Shown: positions 1 to 8,234 of the stretch, piece after piece
How the letters are laid out: each line of letters begins with the position of its first letter
Numbering within the stretch: position 1 is the first letter of the stretch
Assembly (NCBI GenBank): GCA_944336815.1
Contig: CALVLG010000002.1
Coordinates: forward strand, 1 to 30,690
Source of the DNA: an uncultured Bacilli bacterium
Lineage (GTDB): Bacteria > Bacillota_I > Bacilli_A > RF39 > UBA660
DNA length: 30,690 nt
Direction: 5' to 3'
Translations under genes and position numbers: made by a program
The notes under the pieces: generated by a model
What the model was told of the DNA's origin: nothing
The model's database searches: none
Seen by the model: only the letters and a program-made list of their open reading frames with translations

Positions 1-16
1 AACCATAAGAAAAAAA

Positions 17-45
17 TTGCATTTTTTAAAGAAATATACTATACT
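17..45 (+). promoter_or_regulatory. Sigma-A-type promoter of rpsO
   Basis: A -35 box TTGCAT (17-22) is separated by 17 bases from a -10 box TATACT (40-45). This is near-consensus spacing for the housekeeping sigma factor. It would start transcription near 52 and leave a leader of roughly 80 nucleotides before rpsO. Confidence 0.7.
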
Positions 46-49
46 AACT

Positions 50-134
50 ACATGTGAAGTTTTTCTGAAGTTGCAATGAACCTCTTTCATGTTACTTTGG
101 ATAAACCGATTAATTAGAAAAGGAGGAAAATAAT
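50..134 (+). promoter_or_regulatory. rpsO 5' leader, possible S15 autoregulatory RNA
   Basis: The untranslated leader can form a bulged stem between CATGTGAAG (51-59) and CTTTCATG (about 97-104), followed by an unusually strong ribosome binding site, AGGAGG, before the start codon. S15 represses its own mRNA through leader structures in several bacteria (known for the family). That this leader does so is inference. I see no specific known S15-site consensus. Confidence 0.3.
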
Positions 135-404
135 ATGGCTATGTCAAAAGAAAGAAAAGCTGAAATTATTAAAGAATTTCAAAAATCTAAAAATGACGTT
201 GGTTCTACTGAAGTTCAAATTGCTTTATTAACAGAAGAAATCAATAACTTAACAGAACATTTTAAAGAACATATTCATGATTTCCATTCTAAACGTGGAC
301 TTCAAAAAATGGTTGGACGTCGTAAAAAATTATTAAATTATTTAAAAACAAACGATGTTGTTGCATATCGTGAGTTAATTAAAAAATTAAATTTAAGAAA
401 ATAA
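135..404 (+). CDS. rpsO: 30S ribosomal protein S15
   Basis: This is the small-subunit protein that binds the central domain of 16S rRNA early in 30S assembly. The product is 89 residues, the usual family length. It shows the S15 signature: a helical N-terminus, then DVGSTEVQIALLTEEI, a central HxxDFHSKRGLQKMVGRRKKLL block and a YRELIKKLNLR end. The start ATG follows AGGAGG at good spacing, and a second in-frame ATG two codons later is less well placed. It has its own promoter and leader upstream and a Rho-independent terminator directly after the stop. pnp follows, the classic rpsO-pnp order. Nothing about the protein is unusual. Confidence 0.98.
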   Translation: MAMSKERKAEIIKEFQKSKNDVGSTEVQIALLTEEINNLTEHFKEHIHDFHSKRGLQKMVGRRKKLLNYLKTNDVVAYRELIKKLNLRK

Positions 405-405
405 A

Positions 406-437
406 GGCACTAATATTTTTAGTGTCTCTTTTTTTAA
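406..437 (+). terminator. Rho-independent terminator between rpsO and pnp
   Basis: GGCACTAA (406-413) pairs with TTAGTGTC (419-426) around a short loop, followed by CTCTTTTTTT. No promoter is visible between this hairpin and pnp, so pnp is probably transcribed by read-through or after processing. Confidence 0.8.
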
Positions 438-458
438 AATAAAAAGGAGTATGAAAAA

Positions 459-2618
459 ATGAAAAAAGTATTTAAAATGGATTTTTATGGTCGGGATATT
501 ACAATTGAAACCGGTTGGTTAGCTAAACAAGCTAATGGAGCCGTTTTAGTTCGTTATGGTGATACGGTTGTTTTAACCGCGGCGGTTATGGGCAAAAATG
601 TTATTACTCAAGATTTTTTCCCATTACAAGTTTTATATCAAGAAAAATTATATTCAGTTGGGAAAATACCAGGCGGCTTTATTAAAAGAGAAGGACGACC
701 TACTGATGAAGCTACGTTAGCTGCGAGAATTATTGATCGTCCATTAAGACCAATGTTTGATGAAAATTTACGTAACGAAATTCAAGTTATTAACACTGTT
801 TTATCAGTCGATCAAGACAATTCGCCAGTTATGACAGCATTATTTGGGTCTTCATTATCTATTGGTATTTCCGAAATTCCTTTTGATGGCCCAGTATGTG
901 GCGTTGTTGTTGGTAAAATTGGCAAAGAATATATTATTAACCCAACAGTCGAAGAATTAGAAAAAAGTGAATTAAATTTAACTGTCGCCGGAACAAAAAA
1001 CGCCATTTGTATGGTTGAAGCTGGGGCTCGGGAATGTAGTGAAAAAGTTGTTTTAGAAGGCATTTTATTTGGTCATGAAGCAATCAAAAAACTTTGTGAT
1101 TTCCAAGCTGAAATTATTAAAGAAATTGGCAAAGAAAAAGTTGAATTAGATAAAGCTGAATTAGAAAGCGATTTAATAGAAGCTGTAACTAAATATGCTT
1201 ATAATGATATTTTAGAAGCAATTCAAATTAAAGATAAACTTGCCAGTGCAGCTAAAGTTGAAGAAATAAAAGCCCAAGCAATTGGTTATTTTACCAATAT
1301 GTATTTAGAGGAAACTGATTTAGAAAACAAATTAAAACAAATTAACAAAATCTTATATAATTTAGAAGCTGATGTTGTAAGAAGTTTAATCACTGAAAAA
1401 CATATTCGTCCTGATGGTCGTAAAATGGATGAGATAAGACCATTAGACGCAATGGTTGATTTATTACCAAGAACACATGGTTCAGCCGTCTTTACTAGAG
1501 GCCAAACCCAAAGTTTAGCCACTACAACTTTAGGAGCGATTGGTGAACATCAAATACTAGATGGCCTTGGAATTGAAGATGCCAAAAGATTCATGCTTCA
1601 TTATAACTTTCCGGCTTTTTCAGTTGGCGAGATTGGTCGTTATGGTTCACCAGGCCGTCGGGAAATTGGTCATGGTGCATTAGGTGAAAGAGCTCTATCT
1701 TATGTTATTCCAAGTGAAGAAGAGTTTCCTTATACAATTCGGGTTGTATCAGAAATTTTGGAAAGTAATGGTTCATCTAGTCAAGCAACTATCTGTGCTG
1801 GTTGTTTAAGTCTAATGGCTGCAGGTGTTCCAATAACATCTCCCGTTGCTGGTATAGCTATGGGGTTAATAACTTCTAAAGATGGCCAAAAATATACAAT
1901 TCTAACGGACATTCAAGGCTTAGAAGATCACATGGGAGATATGGATTTCAAAGTAGCCGGTACTAAAGAAGGTATCACCGCCTTACAAATGGATATTAAA
2001 ATCAAAGGTGTTACGAAAGAAATCTTAAAAGAAGCTCTTGCCCAAGCCAAAAAAGCCCGTTTACAAATTCTTGATGTCATGAATGATTGCATTAAAGAGC
2101 CACGTAAAGAATTAAGTCCTTATGCTCCAAAAATAGAAACATTCCAAATTAATCCAGAAAAAATTAAAGATGTTATTGGTCGTGGGGGCGAGATGATTAC
2201 TAAAATTATTCTTGAATCAAGTAATGTCAAAACAGTTAATGATAAAGATGCTGTTAAAGTTGATTTAGAAGATGATGGTCGGGTAATTATATATCATACG
2301 GATAAAGAAATAATTGCTGAAACCAAACGAAGAATACTAGATGTTGTTCGAGAAGTTGAAGAAGGAAAAATTTACTCTGGAAAAGTTGTTAAAGTCGAAG
2401 ACTTTGGCTGTTTTGTTGAACTATGGCCAGGTTGTGAAGGACTAGTTCATGTTTCCCAATTAGCTTATGAAAGAGTAAATAAACCTAGTGATATGTTTAA
2501 AGTTGGCGATGAAATTTTAGTTAAAAGTTTAGGCTATGACAATAAAGGCCGCTTAAATCTTTCTAGAAAAGAAGCCTTACCAAAGCCAATTAAAAAAGAA
2601 AAGAAAAATAAAGAATAA
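459..2618 (+). CDS. pnp: Polyribonucleotide nucleotidyltransferase (PNPase)
   Basis: PNPase is a phosphorolytic 3'-5' exoribonuclease that releases nucleoside diphosphates. It is a cytoplasmic trimer involved in mRNA decay. The 719-residue product has the full domain order: first RNase PH domain (about 10-145), helical linker (about 150-310), and second RNase PH domain (about 320-545) with the TRGQTQ motif. The acidic active-site segment LEDHMGDMD (488-496) supplies the Asp residues. A KH domain follows (about 556-615, IGRGGEM), then an S1 domain (about 633-705, with EDFGCFVEL and GLVHVSQL). Length and motifs match the family. Start is ATG after AAAAGGAG. It lies 55 bases after rpsO across a terminator, and a small zinc-finger gene follows 28 bases later. 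Confidence 0.98.
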   Translation: MKKVFKMDFYGRDITIETGWLAKQANGAVLVRYGDTVVLTAAVMGKNVITQDFFPLQVLYQEKLYSVGKIPGGFIKREGRPTDEATLAARIIDRPLRPMFDENLRNEIQVINTVLSVDQDNSPVMTALFGSSLSIGISEIPFDGPVCGVVVGKIGKEYIINPTVEELEKSELNLTVAGTKNAICMVEAGARECSEKVVLEGILFGHEAIKKLCDFQAEIIKEIGKEKVELDKAELESDLIEAVTKYAYNDILEAIQIKDKLASAAKVEEIKAQAIGYFTNMYLEETDLENKLKQINKILYNLEADVVRSLITEKHIRPDGRKMDEIRPLDAMVDLLPRTHGSAVFTRGQTQSLATTTLGAIGEHQILDGLGIEDAKRFMLHYNFPAFSVGEIGRYGSPGRREIGHGALGERALSYVIPSEEEFPYTIRVVSEILESNGSSSQATICAGCLSLMAAGVPITSPVAGIAMGLITSKDGQKYTILTDIQGLEDHMGDMDFKVAGTKEGITALQMDIKIKGVTKEILKEALAQAKKARLQILDVMNDCIKEPRKELSPYAPKIETFQINPEKIKDVIGRGGEMITKIILESSNVKTVNDKDAVKVDLEDDGRVIIYHTDKEIIAETKRRILDVVREVEEGKIYSGKVVKVEDFGCFVELWPGCEGLVHVSQLAYERVNKPSDMFKVGDEILVKSLGYDNKGRLNLSRKEALPKPIKKEKKNKE

Positions 2619-2646
2619 ATAAAAAATTTAGAAAGAGAGGAAAAAT

Positions 2647-2883
2647 ATGAAATGTCCAGTATGTAAAGATGTTACATTACTAATGTCAGAAAAAAAAGGA
2701 ATAGAAATTGACTATTGTCCAGAATGTCGTGGAATTTGGCTCGACCGTGGTGAATTAGAAAAACTCATTGCTACAGAAGAAAAAATAGAAAATAGAAAAG
2801 AAGAAAAAAATATAGAAATAAAACAAACTCCCAGAAAAAAAGAATCCTTTATAAGTGAAATCTTCGAGTTGTTTGGTGAATAA
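2647..2883 (+). CDS. Small zf-TFIIB domain protein
   Basis: This 78-residue protein has two CxxC pairs (C3/C6 and C24/C27) that would bind one zinc ion, followed by GIWLDRGELEKL. That arrangement typifies the small bacterial zf-TFIIB (COG3809-like) family. The rest is a charged Lys/Glu-rich tail with no membrane segment. The function of the family is not established, and binding to nucleic acid or protein is only inferred from the zinc ribbon. It starts 28 bases after pnp behind GAGAGGAAAA, so it is probably the last gene of the rpsO-pnp transcript. A terminator lies about 90 bases downstream. Confidence 0.85.
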   Translation: MKCPVCKDVTLLMSEKKGIEIDYCPECRGIWLDRGELEKLIATEEKIENRKEEKNIEIKQTPRKKESFISEIFELFGE

Positions 2884-2913
2884 AAACTTTAAAGATTAAA
2901 AATGTTTTTTAAA

Positions 2914-2963
2914 GGTTCAATGTCAAATAGTGTTGGTGAAGCCAAACTAGTGACAAATGAACT
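2914..2963 (+). ncRNA. Candidate structured RNA element, unassigned
   Basis: A long imperfect stem closes on itself. GGTTCA (2914-2919) pairs with TGAACT (2958-2963), GTCA (2922-2925) with TGAC (2951-2954), TAGT (2928-2931) with ACTA (2946-2949), and TTGG (2933-2936) with CCAA (2942-2945). There are about 18 pairs with small internal loops and a TGAAG apical loop. A strong terminator follows seven bases later. It could be a small RNA, a 3' UTR structure of the zinc-finger transcript, or the sensing part of an attenuator for the Ca2+-ATPase-like gene. I could not match it to SRP RNA, yybP-ykoY, fluoride or other riboswitches I know. Confidence 0.35.
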
Positions 2964-2969
2964 ATATGT

Positions 2970-2997
2970 AAAGGAAGAGATGAATCTTCCTTTTTTT
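2970..2997 (+). terminator. Strong Rho-independent terminator
   Basis: AAAGGAAGA (2970-2978) pairs with TCTTCCTTT (2985-2993) around a six-base loop and runs into seven T residues. It ends the pnp/zinc-finger transcript or attenuates transcription into the downstream ATPase. The following stretch (3001-3114) has a second weak AT hairpin (AAAAGT/ACTTTT) and no convincing promoter. Confidence 0.8.
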
Positions 2998-3114
2998 ATG
3001 CAGTAAAAGTTTAACTTTTTAATAATTTATTTAATATTTTTTTATCTGTTCATTCTTGCTCTTTTTTACTTCTTTTTTCATTTGCCTCGGCATATATTTT
3101 TCTAGGTGAGTACA

Positions 3115-5718
3115 ATGCAACTACATGGACTAAAAGATGTAGAAGTAGAAGTACAAAGAAAAAAATATGGTTCTAATAGTTTAACCGAAATGAAAAAGAA
3201 AGGCTTTTTATCCCTTTTATTAGAATCTTTAGGTGACCCCATTATTAAAATACTTTTAGTTGCTTTAGCCATCAAAGTTGTTTTTTTATTTCAAAGTTTT
3301 GATTGGTTTGAAACCTTAGGAATTTTAATTGCCATCTTTTTAGCTTCTTTCATTTCTTCCATTAGTGAATATGGTAGTGAAGAAGCCTTTAAAAAACTGC
3401 AAGAAGAAAATGAAAAAATGAAGGTTAAAGTAAGACGTAATAATACGGTTAAAGAAATTAAAATTGATGAAGTTGTTGTTGGTGACCTTGTTCTTCTTGA
3501 AAGTGGCGATGGTATTCCCGCTGATGGATATTTAGTCGAAGGGAAGATAAGTGTTGATGAATCAAGATTAAATGGCGAATCAAAAGAACAAAAAAAATTA
3601 GCCGCTAAAGTAGAAAATGCCCAGTCATCCTTATTAAGAGGGGCAGTTGTATATGAAGGAGTAGGCCTCATGCTTGTTACAAAAGTAGGCGATGCGACAA
3701 TCTATGGCTCCCTTGCTAAAGAAGTACAAGAAAAAGAACCAATGAGTCCTCTTAAATATCGTCTTCGTGGTCTTGCTAAAACAATTAGTAAAATCGGTTA
3801 CGTTGGTGCTTTTTTAGTAACTTTCTCATATTTATTTTCTGTTTTAATTATGGAAAATAATTTTGAAATTGCCAAAATAATGGCCACTATCACAAACTTT
3901 CCCGTCATGATGGACCATTTAATATATGCCTTAACACTATCAGTTACAATTATTGTTGTTGCTGTTCCAGAAGGCTTACCGATGATGATTACCCTAGTAT
4001 TATCCAGTAACATGAAAAGAATGTTAAAAAGTAATGTTTTAGTAAGAAAACTAGTCGGTATTGAAACAACTGGTTCTTTAAACATTCTCTTTACTGATAA
4101 AACAGGAACTCTTACCAAAGGTAAATTAGAAGTTTTAGAAATGATAAGTGGTGAATTAACACATTATTCTAAAAGTAGTCAATTAAGTAAAAATAACAAA
4201 TATTTAGAAATTGTTAAAAAATGTACTTTATGGAATAACAAAAGTATTTTAAGTGAAGGAAAAGTATTAGGTGGTAATTCTACTGACCGAGCCCTAATAA
4301 ACTTTTTTCATGAAAAATATCCCAATCCTTATAAAATATTAGCTGAACAGCCCTTCGATAGTAATTTAAAATATTCTTCCCTTACCGTTTTAGAAAACAA
4401 TCTTACTAGAACATATATCAAAGGTGCAAGTGAAAAACTTTTACCAAAATGTCATCGTTTTTTAACCCAAAATGGCGAAGAGAAACCGTTTTTAACCAAA
4501 AAGAATATTGAAAGTGAAATTAATCGCCTAACCAAAACCGGTTGTCGTGTTTTAAGTATGGCTTATAGTCATGAAAAAGAATTAACCTCTTTAGTCTTTG
4601 TCGGCCTAATAGCCATAAAAGATGATCTTCGTCCCGAAGCTAAAGAAGGAGTGTCTTTAATTCAAAACGCTGGCATTCAAGTCGTAATGATTACTGGTGA
4701 TGCTAAAGAAACAGCAACCGCCATTGCCAAAGAAGTAGGCATTATAAAAAATAGTGATGACCTTGTTTTAACTAGTGATGAACTTCATTCTTACAGTGAA
4801 TACGACTTAGAACAACTTCTTCCTCGTCTTAAAGTCATTGCTCGTGCTTTACCACAAGATAAAAGTAAATTAGTTAAAGTAGCTGAACAAAAAGATTTAA
4901 TTGTTGGTATGACCGGTGATGGCGTAAATGATGCTCCAGCCCTAAAAAAAGCTAATGTCGGCTTTGCAATGGGAAGTGGAACTGAAGTTTCCAAAGAAGC
5001 AAGTGACATTGTAATTTTAGATGACAACATTTTATCGATAAGTCAAGCTATTTTATATGGGCGAACTATTTTTAAAAGCATTCGTAAATTTATTATCTAT
5101 CAATTAACTTGCAACTTTTGTGCTCTTTTCTTATCTATCATTGGTCCCTTCATTGGCATTAATACCCCTATAACTATTATTCAAATGCTTTGGATTAACA
5201 TGATTATGGATACCTTTGCCGGTCTTGCTTTTTCCTTTGAACCAGCCTTAAAAGAAACAATGACGGAAAGTCCTAAAAAGAAAAATGAACCAATCATGAA
5301 TAAATACATGTATTCTGAAATTATTTTTACCGGCCTTTATTCAGCTTTACTATGTTTATTTTTTCTAAAGTCTCCATGGATAAGTTCCTTAATCAGGCCT
5401 GATGATCAAAACAAATACTTAATGACAGCATATTTTGCTTTATTTATCTTCATTGGGATAGGTAATGCTTTTAATGCCCGAACTCATCGTTTAAATCTTT
5501 TTGCCCATTTAAAAGAAAATATCGTCTTTATTTTCATTGTTCTTTTCATTGCCAGTGTCCAACTAATCTTGATTTATAAAGGTGGCGTTGTCTTTAGAAC
5601 TTTTGGTCTAACGCCATTTGAACTTACTTTTGTTATTTTCCTTGCTTTTACTGTTATTCCAATCGACTTTTTAAGAAAAATTATCTTAAAAAAGAAAGGT
5701 GTTCACCTTGGGGTGTAA
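3115..5718 (+). CDS. Cation-transporting P-type ATPase, P2 (Ca2+-ATPase-like)
   Basis: This membrane pump is of the P2 class, most like plasma-membrane Ca2+-ATPases, and is likely a Ca2+ exporter. Numbering from the ATG at 3115 gives 867 residues. Visible elements are an actuator loop with NGES in place of TGES, the TM4 ion-site motif PEGLP (285-289), the phosphorylated Asp in DKTGTLT (D328), MITGDAKET, and the hinge TGDGVNDAPALK (D602). In TM6 the segment MLWINMIMDT keeps the Asn and Asp that ligate Ca2+ in P2B pumps. There is no autoinhibitory extension. A GTG at 3106 is also possible, but AGGTGAG (3104-3110) fits as the ribosome binding site for ATG 3115. Substrate is inferred. The next gene is another P2-type ATPase with its own promoter. 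Confidence 0.9.
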   Translation: MQLHGLKDVEVEVQRKKYGSNSLTEMKKKGFLSLLLESLGDPIIKILLVALAIKVVFLFQSFDWFETLGILIAIFLASFISSISEYGSEEAFKKLQEENEKMKVKVRRNNTVKEIKIDEVVVGDLVLLESGDGIPADGYLVEGKISVDESRLNGESKEQKKLAAKVENAQSSLLRGAVVYEGVGLMLVTKVGDATIYGSLAKEVQEKEPMSPLKYRLRGLAKTISKIGYVGAFLVTFSYLFSVLIMENNFEIAKIMATITNFPVMMDHLIYALTLSVTIIVVAVPEGLPMMITLVLSSNMKRMLKSNVLVRKLVGIETTGSLNILFTDKTGTLTKGKLEVLEMISGELTHYSKSSQLSKNNKYLEIVKKCTLWNNKSILSEGKVLGGNSTDRALINFFHEKYPNPYKILAEQPFDSNLKYSSLTVLENNLTRTYIKGASEKLLPKCHRFLTQNGEEKPFLTKKNIESEINRLTKTGCRVLSMAYSHEKELTSLVFVGLIAIKDDLRPEAKEGVSLIQNAGIQVVMITGDAKETATAIAKEVGIIKNSDDLVLTSDELHSYSEYDLEQLLPRLKVIARALPQDKSKLVKVAEQKDLIVGMTGDGVNDAPALKKANVGFAMGSGTEVSKEASDIVILDDNILSISQAILYGRTIFKSIRKFIIYQLTCNFCALFLSIIGPFIGINTPITIIQMLWINMIMDTFAGLAFSFEPALKETMTESPKKKNEPIMNKYMYSEIIFTGLYSALLCLFFLKSPWISSLIRPDDQNKYLMTAYFALFIFIGIGNAFNARTHRLNLFAHLKENIVFIFIVLFIASVQLILIYKGGVVFRTFGLTPFELTFVIFLAFTVIPIDFLRKIILKKKGVHLGV

Positions 5719-5729
5719 AAATGACCAAA

Positions 5730-5773
5730 TTGTCACGTATCCCGATAAAAAAGTATGATATAATTTTTTTATC
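5730..5773 (+). promoter_or_regulatory. Promoter with overlapping inverted repeat (possible operator)
   Basis: TTGTCA (5730-5735) and TATGAT (5754-5759) with an 18-base spacer form a promoter. A perfect inverted repeat, GATAAAAAA (5744-5752) and TTTTTTATC (5765-5773), brackets the -10 box. It could be a repressor site. Alternatively, it is a weak AT-only hairpin ending the upstream ATPase message. Confidence 0.45.
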
Positions 5774-5786
5774 AGGTGATTAGGAA

Positions 5787-8132
5787 ATGGAAAGATTTAC
5801 TCCCCGAAAAGAATATGGTTTAACAGAAGAACAAGTTTTACAACGTCAAAAAGAGGGTCTCGTAAACTATGACGAAAGCCCTAAAACAAAAAGTATCAAA
5901 CAAATATTAGCTAGTAATCTTTTTACTTATTTTAACTTTTTAAATCTTTTTTTAGGTGGGGCCGTAATATTAGCTGGTCTTTTAAATAACGAATTGTTTG
6001 AAGGCGCAAAAAATGCTCTTTTTCTAGGCATTGTCATTATTAATTCCATTATTAGTATTGTGGAAGAAATCATTTCCAAAAAAATCATTGACCGTTTATC
6101 ATTAATTACCGAAGCCAAAGTAACAACCATTAGATCCGGCAAAAAAGTGGAAAAAAGATTAGACGAACTAGTTTTAGATGATGTAACGGTTTTACAAGTT
6201 GGCCATCAAATTGTTGCTGATTCCATTATTTTAGCTGGTGAAGTCGAAGTAAATGAAGCTTTCTTAACCGGTGAAGCTGAAGCTATATTAAAGAAAAAAG
6301 GGGATATGTTATATTCTGGTTCCTTTATTGTCAGTGGTAGCTGCACAGCCAAAGTAGAACATGTTGGTAAAGATAATTATGCGGCAACCATTTCTAAAGA
6401 AGCTAAAAAACACAAAAAAGTTCATTCCGTAATTATGGACTCATTTGAAGCTCTTTTAAAAATCATTTCTATTTTTATTATTCCAATTGGTATTGTGATG
6501 TATTTTTCCCAAATGAGCATTACTAATGACCCATCAATCTCTCTTTTTGGAACAGTCGCATCCTTAATAGGTATGATTCCCGAAGGCCTTGTTTTATTAA
6601 CTAGCTCTGTCATGGCTGTAAGTGTTATTAGACTTTCCAAATATAAAGTTCTAGTTCAACAACTATATGCCATAGAATCGCTAGCCCGAGTAGATGTGAT
6701 ATGTTTAGATAAAACGGGCACCCTTACTAAAGGAAGTATGCAAGTTGTTAAGTATGAAACCCTTTCTAAAACAAACGAAAATATTCCGGATATTATGAAT
6801 GCTATTGCTAAAAATACAACCGATACCAATGCTACGATGAAAGCAATAAAAGCCTATTTTAAAAAGGGAAGTAGTTGGCAATTAACTAAAAATACTCCTT
6901 TCTCATCCGAACGAAAATATTCTCTTTATACTTTTAAAGAACAAGGCACATTTTATCTAGGGGCTCCCGAATACTTATTAGCTAATAATGATAAAACTTT
7001 AAAAGAAATCAAGAAATATCAACAAGAAAATCGGGTTATTCTTTTAGCTAAAGGAACTAACTTAAAAAAACTGACCCCTCTAGCTATCATTCTGATGGAA
7101 GATAGCGTTAGAATGGAAGCTAAAAAAACGTTAGAATATTTTAAGAGTCAAGGGGTAATGGTCAAAATCATTTCAGGTGATAATGTTGAAACAGTTTTAA
7201 ACATTGCTAAAAAAGTTGGTTTAGAAAAAATAACTGGCCAAAATGTTGCCTCCTTAACGAAAGAAGAATTAAAAGAATTAGTAAAAAAATATGATGCTTT
7301 TGGCCGGGTAAGTCCAGAGCAAAAAAAATGGATTGTCGAAATTTTACAAGAAAGTGGTCGAACTGTCGCGATGACTGGTGATGGTGTAAATGATGTTTTA
7401 GCTTTAAAACAAAGTGACTGTGCTATCTCTTTATCTAGTGGTTCTGATGCAGCTAGAAATGTATCGCAACTCGTTTTATTAAATGATAACTTTGATTCTT
7501 TACCTTTAGTTGTCGCGGAAGGAAGAAGGACAATTAACAACATCGAAAGATCTTCATCCCTTCTTTTAGTTAAAACAATTTATACTGTTTTACTTATTAT
7601 ATTCAGTCTTTTAACTCATACTAAATACTTCTTTATTCCTATTCAATTAACTTTAATTACAGCTTTTACAATTGGAATTCCATCGTTTATTTTAGCCTTA
7701 GAACCAAATCATGATTTAGTAAAAGGTAATTTTCTTTTAAAAATTGTTAGCAAAAGCCTACCAACATCTTTAACCGTTGTCTTTAATATCATTTTAGTAA
7801 CGCTTTGCGCATCTATTTTCCAAATCCCAGCGAGTTTAGAAACGTCTTTATGTGTTTTCTTAACCGCTATGACAGGATTTATTCATTTATTTAAAATATG
7901 TAAGCCTTTTAACTTCTTACGAACATCCTTATTCATTATTATGATTTTAGGTTTCCTTTACTGTGCTGTTTTCCAAAGTACTTTCTTTAGTCTAAGTCCA
8001 ATGACCTTAACATCAACTTTATTATTTATTATCTTAACAATCGATTCTTTGTTTATCTTCCATATTTTAAACTATCTTATTTCTAAACAATTTCATAAAT
8101 TAGATCCAACAATTAATAGAGAAAGGTTCTAA
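5787..8132 (+). CDS. Cation-transporting P-type ATPase (CtpE/Exp7-like)
   Basis: This 781-residue membrane pump belongs to the HAD-type P-type ATPases that resemble mycobacterial CtpE and pneumococcal Exp7. It has LTGEAEA in the actuator domain, PEGLVLLTS in TM4 (P265-E266), the phosphorylation site DKTGTLT (D308) and ISGDN. The hinge MTGDGVNDVLALK has NDVLALK in place of the usual NDAPALK, which is typical of this subgroup. No N-terminal metal-binding domain is present. The family has been tied to Ca2+ homeostasis in mycobacteria; substrate and direction here are inference. It starts 68 bases after the previous ATPase with its own promoter. The ATG follows AGGTGATTAGGAA. A weak AT hairpin (8131-8148) follows the stop. 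Confidence 0.88.
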   Translation: MERFTPRKEYGLTEEQVLQRQKEGLVNYDESPKTKSIKQILASNLFTYFNFLNLFLGGAVILAGLLNNELFEGAKNALFLGIVIINSIISIVEEIISKKIIDRLSLITEAKVTTIRSGKKVEKRLDELVLDDVTVLQVGHQIVADSIILAGEVEVNEAFLTGEAEAILKKKGDMLYSGSFIVSGSCTAKVEHVGKDNYAATISKEAKKHKKVHSVIMDSFEALLKIISIFIIPIGIVMYFSQMSITNDPSISLFGTVASLIGMIPEGLVLLTSSVMAVSVIRLSKYKVLVQQLYAIESLARVDVICLDKTGTLTKGSMQVVKYETLSKTNENIPDIMNAIAKNTTDTNATMKAIKAYFKKGSSWQLTKNTPFSSERKYSLYTFKEQGTFYLGAPEYLLANNDKTLKEIKKYQQENRVILLAKGTNLKKLTPLAIILMEDSVRMEAKKTLEYFKSQGVMVKIISGDNVETVLNIAKKVGLEKITGQNVASLTKEELKELVKKYDAFGRVSPEQKKWIVEILQESGRTVAMTGDGVNDVLALKQSDCAISLSSGSDAARNVSQLVLLNDNFDSLPLVVAEGRRTINNIERSSSLLLVKTIYTVLLIIFSLLTHTKYFFIPIQLTLITAFTIGIPSFILALEPNHDLVKGNFLLKIVSKSLPTSLTVVFNIILVTLCASIFQIPASLETSLCVFLTAMTGFIHLFKICKPFNFLRTSLFIIMILGFLYCAVFQSTFFSLSPMTLTSTLLFIILTIDSLFIFHILNYLISKQFHKLDPTINRERF

Positions 8133-8137
8133 AAAGT

Positions 8138-8206
8138 TTGACTTTTTTAAAGTCATAGCCCTGACTATTTTAAAGTCTAAGTGTTGACTTTTTTAAAGTT
8201 GCATGC
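8138..8206 (+). repeat. Three tandem 23-bp direct repeats upstream of the DUF4143 ATPase gene
   Basis: Units start at 8138, 8161 and 8184, so the period is exactly 23 bases. Each contains the palindrome GACTTTTTTAAAGTC or a variant (8140-8154, 8163-8177, 8186-8200), followed by a variable spacer. The third unit supplies the -35 box of the likely promoter. The spacing of about two helical turns and the promoter overlap suggest an operator array, which is inference. Confidence 0.7.
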
Positions 8207-8212
8207 TATTAT
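8185..8212 (+). promoter_or_regulatory. Promoter of the DUF4143 ATPase gene
   Basis: TTGACT (8185-8190) lies within the third 23-bp repeat. A 16-base spacer follows and then TATTAT (8207-8212), preceded by TG (extended -10). A ribosome binding site, GAGGTGAG, precedes the ATG at 8235. Confidence 0.6.
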
Positions 8213-8234
8213 TAATTTATCGAGGTGAGAAAAA

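Noticed and set aside
2914..2997. SRP RNA or yybP-ykoY riboswitch
   Set aside because: The SRP domain IV core (GGAA and AGCAG loops) is absent, and the conserved yybP-ykoY loop sequences are not seen.
8138..8206. Short repeats considered as a CRISPR array
   Set aside because: There are only three units, with spacers of about 8 bases and no cas genes. The inner palindrome and promoter overlap fit operator sites better.
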